Shown here: positions 1 through 5,289 of the stretch, piece by piece
Position numbering within the stretch: position 1 is the stretch's first letter
How the letters are laid out: each line of letters opens with the position of its first letter
From: Dehalococcoidia bacterium
Lineage (GTDB): Bacteria > Chloroflexota > Dehalococcoidia > GIF9 > UBA5629
DNA: 5,289 bases
Assembly (NCBI GenBank): GCA_012961565.1
Contig: DTZC01000031.1
Location: 1 to 5,289, forward strand
Direction: 5' to 3'
The notes under the pieces: model-generated
What the model saw: the letters and a program-made list of their open reading frames with translations, nothing else
What the model was told of the DNA's origin: nothing
The model's database searches: none
Position numbers and translations under genes: made by a program

Positions 1-2075
<2,075 letters not shown>

Positions 2076-2076
<1 letters not shown>

Positions 2077-2516
2077 TGTCGACCTTTAGACTCGAAATCA
2101 TAACTGCCGAACGTCAAGTCTTCGCCGATGACGTAAACGTAGTGGTTGCCCCCGGAATCGAAGGGGAATTAGGCATACTACCTCACCATGCACCACTGAT
2201 GACCATGCTCAACCCCGGGGAACTGCTCATCAGGAAAGATGGCGAAGAGATATATCTGGCAGTCTCAGGCGGTTTCCTCGAGGTACGCCCTGATAAGGTC
2301 ATAATCCTGGCTGATGCCTGCGAGCGCGCTGAAGAGATTGACATCGAGCGTGCCGAACAGGCAAAACGCAGAGCTGAAAAACGCCTGAGAACTCATCCCC
2401 CCGAGCTTGATGCCAGCCGAGCTGAAGCTGCTCTCCGTCGCTCCCTCGCCCGACTCAAAGTGGTCGAACGCCGGCGCCGGAAACTCAAGTCAGACCTGGG
2501 AAGAGGACACAGTTAG
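2076..2516 (+). CDS. atpC: ATP synthase F1 epsilon subunit
   Basis: Epsilon joins gamma to the c-ring and restrains ATP hydrolysis through its movable C-terminal helices. The 146-residue product has the N-terminal beta-sandwich (about 1-85; motifs APGIEGELGILPHHAPL at 25-41 and AVSGGFLEV at 62-70) and a helical C-terminal domain. IDIERA at 88-93 matches the I(L)DXXRA motif tied to ATP binding in Bacillus PS3 epsilon; E83, R99, R122 and R126 are also present. The protein is somewhat longer than the usual 130-140 residues, ending in a very basic tail (VERRRRKLKSDLGRGHS). The ATG shares one base with the atpD stop (TAATG), and GGGGAG stands a few bases upstream, so translation is probably coupled to atpD. 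It is the last gene of the ATP synthase operon here. Confidence 0.95.
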
Positions 2517-2540
2517 ACATCTCCTCTAAATAACAGACTA

Positions 2541-2580
2541 TGCTGGCACAATCGGCCAGCAATCGCTTGGCTTAGCGATT
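2541..2580. terminator. Tandem stem-loops between convergent genes, possible bidirectional terminator
   Basis: Two perfect inverted repeats stand side by side in the 74-base gap between the convergent atpC and khpA. The first is TGCTGGC (2541-2547) with GCCAGCA (2555-2561) and a 7-base loop. The second is AATCGCT (2561-2567) with AGCGATT (2574-2580) and a 6-base loop. They share the base at 2561. Neither strand has a strong U-run after the stems, so this is not a textbook intrinsic terminator; the position between converging units is the main reason for the call. It could instead be a 3'-end protecting structure. Confidence 0.45.
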
Positions 2581-2590
2581 CTGAAAACAG

Positions 2591-2821
2591 CTATACTATC
2601 TCGAGTCTAGCTCGAACACCCTCTCTGGTCGCAACTACACGCAGCAAGGTGCGCATTGCCTCAGCAACACGCCCTTGCCGTCCAATAACTCTGCCTTTGT
2701 CATCAGGAGCAACTTCTAATTTGACCACCACCACGGCTTTGTCATCGGCTTCCTCAGTAACTTTTACGCCCTCAGGTGCACTGACAATAGATTTAGCGAT
2801 ATATTCTATTAGCTCCTTCAT
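2591..2821 (-). CDS. khpA: KH-domain RNA-binding protein KhpA (YlqC family)
   Basis: This is a small cytoplasmic RNA-binding protein of one KH domain, 76 residues, the normal size for the family. The RNA-gripping GxxG loop is GRQG at 47-50 inside [18 protein letters not shown], followed by the helix and the last strand VRARLEIV. In other bacteria KhpA pairs with KhpB (Jag) and binds many transcripts; that partner is not in this window. The ATG overlaps the rpsP stop as ATGA (2818-2821), and GAGGAG lies 8 bases before the start inside the end of rpsP, so the two are translated in a coupled way. The rpsP-khpA pairing is a common bacterial arrangement, often with ffh, rimM or trmD nearby; none of those is seen here. 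Confidence 0.92.
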   Translation of the reverse strand: MKELIEYIAKSIVSAPEGVKVTEEADDKAVVVVKLEVAPDDKGRVIGRQGRVAEAMRTLLRVVATREGVRARLEIV

Positions 2822-3159
2822 TGCGATGACTCCTCGGTAGTTGATTTGCTTTCGGTTGTGGTCGTCACTTTCTCCGATTTCGCTGCTCTCACCTTCCCTG
2901 CTGAGACTGATTCCAATTTCTCCATTATCCCTGCTTTTGTGAGCAGGCTCAATGCAGTATTCGTCGGTTTAGCCCCTCGACTGAGCCATTTCAGCGCCTT
3001 TTCCTCATCAATAGCAAAGGTCGCCGGCTCAGTCAAAGGGTTATAATGACCGATGACCTCAATAAAGGCTCCGTCTCGGGGTGACCTAGCATCAGCCACC
3101 ACCACCCGATACATAGGTTTGTTTCTGGCACCTACCCGCCGCAGCCTAATTTTCACCAT
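2818..3159 (-). CDS. rpsP: 30S ribosomal protein S16
   Basis: S16 is a small-subunit protein that binds 16S rRNA and helps 30S assembly. The 113-residue product begins [30 protein letters not shown], which is the family signature, followed by [10 protein letters not shown] and the helical [19 protein letters not shown] segment. The conserved core ends near residue 80-85; the rest is a low-complexity Thr/Ser/Glu/Lys tail (about 94-113), an extension of variable length in this family. The start ATG is fixed by homology and by an in-frame TAA 12 bases upstream. The only good SD is 23 bases away from the ATG, which is odd. It is the first gene of an rpsP-khpA unit with its own promoter at 3206-3234. 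Confidence 0.97.
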   Translation of the reverse strand: MVKIRLRRVGARNKPMYRVVVADARSPRDGAFIEVIGHYNPLTEPATFAIDEEKALKWLSRGAKPTNTALSLLTKAGIMEKLESVSAGKVRAAKSEKVTTTTESKSTTEESSQ

Positions 3160-3182
3160 GGTCAGTCTTTATTTAGTCTAAG

Positions 3183-3190
3183 CCTCCTCT
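3183..3190 (-). promoter_or_regulatory. SD-like AGAGGAGG in the rpsP leader, unusually distant
   Basis: On the minus strand AGAGGAGG is a near-perfect anti-SD match, but 23 bases separate it from the rpsP ATG at 3159. No ATG, GTG or TTG lies at a usual distance after it, so it does not obviously serve another reading frame. It may act as a standby ribosome site or need leader folding to work. Confidence 0.5.
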
Positions 3191-3205
3191 AATTTTTCGC
3201 ACGCT

Positions 3206-3234
3206 ATTATGCACCAAGTTGCCATGCCTGTCAA
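3206..3234 (-). promoter_or_regulatory. Sigma-70-type promoter of rpsP-khpA
   Basis: On the minus strand a perfect -35 box TTGACA (3229-3234) is followed by a 17-base spacer and the -10 box CATAAT (3206-3211), one base from consensus. The transcript should begin near 3198-3200, giving a leader of about 40 bases before the rpsP ATG. Box quality, spacing and distance to the gene agree. Confidence 0.82.
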
Positions 3235-3596
3235 ATATGAACCGCTAAGAGATGTTTACTAATGCGACAATAAGGCTTTAGCCAAAGGATTATTCCTACC
3301 TGCACCCCTACAGTCTCAACCTACGGATAGAAATTTCCAAATGTAGTGCCGAGGCTTTAACCTCAGCCTTCCAACCCTGAAGGGTCGGAGCTACAGTGGT
3401 CAGTTAAGGTATATTGAGTCGAGGCTACATCAGTGAGTTAACATGTATAAGAATGTATTGTTTCTAAACGCTCCCAACCGCTTAAGGCTAAGACAAGCCT
3501 ATTACCTTTAACAAAGATACCAGTTACCAAAAAGACCGTCCCAATCATAGAAATTGAGGCGATACCCCTGCAGACAGGCAACAGGAGCCAGCCTAA
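3235..3596. other. Non-coding region between the divergent rpsP and nfi units
   Basis: About 360 bases without a supported gene on either strand. I saw no tRNA signature (no TpsiC-like GGTTCGA) and no recognisable protein remnant. It holds the structured element at 3342-3395 (listed separately), a short palindrome GGCTTTAGCC at 3274-3283 that resembles part of that element, and a weak stem AGGCT/AGCCT at 3485-3500. The motif CTACAGT occurs at 3308-3314 and 3391-3397, with a related CTACATCAGT at 3425-3434. A larger imperfect direct repeat links 3384-3408 and 3418-3442. Confidence 0.6.
3342..3395 (-). repeat. 54-base palindromic element, predicted three-way junction (REP-like)
   Basis: Outer arms TGTAG (3342-3346) and CTACA (3391-3395) enclose two hairpins. 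In minus-strand order the first is TCCGACCC, loop TTCA, GGGTTGGA; the second is GCTGAGGT, loop TAAA, GCCTCGGC. Read as minus-strand RNA both 8-pair stems close fully, using one and two G-U pairs respectively; read as plus-strand RNA these become A-C mismatches. This compact design resembles dispersed intergenic palindromes found in many bacterial genomes, but I cannot show other copies from this window. A small structured RNA is the alternative. The structure is seen directly; its class is inference. Confidence 0.5.
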
Positions 3597-3599
3597 ATG

Positions 3600-3628
3600 T
3601 TGCCATTAAAGCACACAGCTATTATAAT
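3600..3628 (+). promoter_or_regulatory. Sigma-70-type promoter of nfi, giving a probable leaderless mRNA
   Basis: The -35 box TTGCCA (3600-3605, one base from consensus) is followed by a 17-base spacer and a perfect -10 box TATAAT (3623-3628). Transcription should start 6-8 bases later, at 3635-3636. Position 3636 is the A of the ATG chosen for nfi, so the mRNA would have no 5' leader. The promoter lies inside the reading frame that opens at the upstream ATG at 3597, which argues against that codon being the main start. Confidence 0.75.
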
Positions 3629-3635
3629 CAGACTG

Positions 3636-4340
3636 ATGAGAATACACCAGTTGCACAGTTGGCATCTGAGCGTGGCTCAAGCAGAGCAAATACAACGAGA
3701 ACTAGCCAACCAAGTAATAAGATATTGTGAGGCTATCAATCCACGCTTTATCGCCGGAGTTGACATTTCAGCCCCTGACTCCAAAGGGATTGCTCGTGCC
3801 GCTGCAGTCGTATTGAATTACCCTGAACTAAAGCCGGTCGAGGTACAGACTGCGGAAGGTAAACTAGATTTCCCCTATATACCGGGATTGCTATCCTTTC
3901 GCGAAGCACCGCTAGTATTAGCTGCCTGTGAAAAATTGTCTGCCGAACCCGACCTCCTTCTAGTAGATGGGCAGGGAATCGCCCATCCCAGGCGCTTTGG
4001 GCTTGCCTCACATATCGGACTGCTTCTCGATGTGCCTGCAATAGGCTGTGCTAAATCACGCCTCTGCGGTACTCACAGACCGTTAACCCCACAGGCCGGG
4101 GCATATGCTGAGCTTAGTGACAACGATGAGGTCATCGGGATAGCCCTGCGAACCAAAGCCAACGTAAGTCCTGTTTACATCTCCATTGGTCACAAAATCG
4201 ACCTGCCGACAGCCGTGCACTGGGTAATGGAGTGCTGCTGCGATTACCGTCTTCCCGAGCCAGCACGCTTGGCTCACCTTGCTGCCGGTGGTAGACCACT
4301 TGCTATATCGCAGGGATATACCCGGAGATTATTTGACTAG
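3636..4340 (+). CDS. nfi: Endonuclease V (deoxyinosine 3' endonuclease)
   Basis: Endonuclease V cuts DNA one phosphodiester bond 3' of deoxyinosine, the deamination product of adenine, and starts its repair; Mg2+ is the cofactor. From the ATG at 3636 the protein has 234 residues and begins MRIHQLHSWHLS, which lines up with the Thermotoga maritima enzyme from its first residue (recalled, not computed). Metal-binding residues are D43 (IAGVDIS), E90 (PYIPGLLSFREAP), D111 (VDGQGIAHPR) and H214 (PEPARLAHL); the strand-separating PYIP wedge is at 80-83 and the catalytic-region Lys at K140 (AKSRLCG). All are intact. An in-frame ATG at 3597 has AGGAG (3583-3587) at a good distance and would add 13 residues with no family match, but the promoter at 3600-3628 lies inside it. 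A minor longer form remains possible. The stop is 36 bases before prfB, with no terminator seen, so read-through into prfB is likely. Confidence 0.94.
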   Translation: MRIHQLHSWHLSVAQAEQIQRELANQVIRYCEAINPRFIAGVDISAPDSKGIARAAAVVLNYPELKPVEVQTAEGKLDFPYIPGLLSFREAPLVLAACEKLSAEPDLLLVDGQGIAHPRRFGLASHIGLLLDVPAIGCAKSRLCGTHRPLTPQAGAYAELSDNDEVIGIALRTKANVSPVYISIGHKIDLPTAVHWVMECCCDYRLPEPARLAHLAAGGRPLAISQGYTRRLFD

Positions 4341-4376
4341 TTCTCCCAATTCAAATTTCTCGGAATAGGAGCTAAC

Positions 4377-5289
4377 ATGCAGGAAGAAAAAGAAAGACTA
4401 GAATCCCTGCACCGTCAAATCTCAGACATGATGGTGCATCTTTGACATCCCCGGCAAGGAACGGGAAATTGCCAGACTACAGACTGAAACAAGCCAGCCT
4501 GACTTCTGGCTCAACCCCACCAGAGCACAATCTGTTATGAAACAACTGCGAGCCCTGGACGACCAAGTCCAAACCTGGCGCCGGCTAGAGAAAAGAGTCA
4601 CCGAACTCCTTGATATGACAACCTTAGCTATCGAAGAGGGCGACCACTCACTTCAAGCGGAAATTCAGCGTGAGACGGAAGAGCTAGCTGCTGAGCTCCG
4701 CAAGCTGGAGACTAGATTGCTTTTGAGCGATGAGTACGACGCTAGAGATGCCATACTGGCAATTCACGCCGGTGCTGGCGGCACCGAGTCTCAAGACTGG
4801 GCAGAAATGCTGCTCAGAATGTACCTCAGGTGGGCAGAACGTCACGGCTACAAAGCCGAAGTGCTGGATGTATCCCCGGGTGACGAAGCTGGTATCAAGA
4901 GTGCAACACTGGAAATTAGAGGAGACTACGCCTACGGCTATTTGAAATCAGAACACGGAGTCCACCGCCTGGTTCGCCTATCACCATTTGACGCTGACCA
5001 CGCACGACATACCTCTTTTGTTCTGGTTGAAGTCCTTCCTGAAGCCGAAGAGACCCTAGACATACAGATAAATCCCGATGATTTGAAAATAGACACCTTC
5101 AGGTCAAGCGGACCCGGAGGACAACACATGCAAAAGACAAGCAGTGCAGTGAGAATAACCCATATTCCCACCGGCATAGTAGTCACCTGTCAGAGCCAAC
5201 GCTCCCAGCACCGGAACAAGGAAGGCGCTCTCAAAGTCCTCTATGCCCGTTTGCTCGAACTGAAGTTGGAGGAAAAGGAAAAGGAAAAG
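4377..5289 (+). CDS. prfB: Peptide chain release factor 2, programmed +1 frameshift, 3'-partial
   Basis: RF2 ends translation at UGA and UAA codons by triggering hydrolysis of peptidyl-tRNA in the ribosome. The ATG at 4377 has AGGAG five bases upstream (4367-4371). Codons 1-22 (4377-4442) run into an in-frame TGA at 4443-4445; reading resumes at 4444 in the +1 frame with DIPGKEREIARLQ and stays open to the edge, so the CDS is 4377-4442 joined to 4444-5289. About 304 of some 365-370 residues are visible. Family features are the N-terminal helical coiled domain, the AIHAGAGGTESQDWAEML segment, the stop-codon-reading tripeptide SPF at 202-204, and the catalytic GGQ at 247-249 in SSGPGGQHMQK. SPF (rather than PxT) identifies RF2, not RF1. 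The last part of domain 3 and the C-terminus lie beyond the window. The frameshift is the known autoregulatory device of this gene, not damage. Confidence 0.96.
4431..4446 (+). promoter_or_regulatory. Programmed +1 ribosomal frameshift site of prfB
   Basis: The slippery codon and stop CTT TGA C (4440-4446) match the conserved RF2 site. When RF2 is scarce, UGA is read slowly and peptidyl-tRNA slips from CUU to UUU, so GAC is decoded next and full RF2 is made. TGA followed by C is a weak stop context. In E. coli an AGGGGG element stands three bases before CTT; the same place here (4431-4436) reads ATGGTG, a weaker match to the anti-SD. Confidence 0.93.

Noticed and set aside
2649..3046. Plus-strand open frames over khpA and rpsP
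   Set aside because: They are antisense shadows of two firmly identified genes.
3485..3500. Stem AGGCT/AGCCT as a terminator or small RNA
   Set aside because: Five pairs with a 6-base loop and no U-run are easily expected by chance.
4257..4275. Inverted repeat GAGCCA/TGGCTC near the end of nfi as a terminator
   Set aside because: It lies in codons for the conserved PEPARLAHL motif, has no U-run, and is best explained by coding constraint.
3748..4277. Minus-strand open frames inside nfi
   Set aside because: They are antisense to a gene with all catalytic residues intact, and their translations show no family features.
4377..4445. A broken prfB gene or a separate 22-residue peptide
   Set aside because: The stop sits in the exact CTT TGA C programmed frameshift context and the +1 frame continues as normal RF2.
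4730..5186. Open frames at 4730-4945 (+) and 4938-5186 (-)
   Set aside because: Both lie inside the RF2 coding frame (SPF and GGQ regions) and resemble no protein.

Overview
This window reads as ordinary bacterial core-genome sequence. It holds the end of an F1Fo ATP synthase operon, a two-gene ribosomal-protein/RNA-binding unit, a DNA repair nuclease and a translation release factor. The protein style suggests a Chloroflexota, Dehalococcoidia-like bacterium: the beta subunit has unusual wording, release factor 2 carries the programmed frameshift, and the intergenic palindromes look familiar from that group. This placement is an impression from memory, not a search, and is of low to moderate certainty.

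Layout. Positions 1-2516 (+) carry atpG (5' end cut off by the window edge), atpD and atpC, the usual distal order of the F1 genes. atpD most likely starts at a TTG codon with a strong Shine-Dalgarno (SD), and atpC overlaps the atpD stop by one base. Positions 2517-2590 separate convergent transcription units and hold two adjacent perfect stem-loops. Positions 2591-3159 (-) hold rpsP (ribosomal protein S16) followed by khpA (a small KH-domain RNA-binding protein), overlapping by ATGA and driven by a near-consensus promoter at 3206-3234. Positions 3160-3635 form a divergent intergenic region with a 54-base structured palindromic element (3342-3395) and a near-consensus promoter (3600-3628). Positions 3636-4340 (+) encode endonuclease V (nfi). 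Positions 4377-5289 (+) encode release factor 2 (prfB), read through a CTT TGA C +1 frameshift site and cut off by the right edge.

Working together: AtpG, AtpD and AtpC are the rotor shaft, catalytic subunit and regulatory subunit of F1. S16 and KhpA are coupled translation/RNA-binding genes. Endonuclease V and RF2 are probably co-transcribed, although they share no pathway.

I saw no convincing new multi-gene system. The points most worth a second look are: the nfi promoter, whose predicted start site falls on the ATG expected from homology (a leaderless mRNA); the palindromic element whose mismatches all become G-U pairs in minus-strand RNA; the full ATP-binding residue set in the epsilon subunit; a Phe-to-Met change in the beta adenine pocket; the rpsP SD lying 23 nt from its start; and the weak SD-like stimulator before the prfB frameshift.
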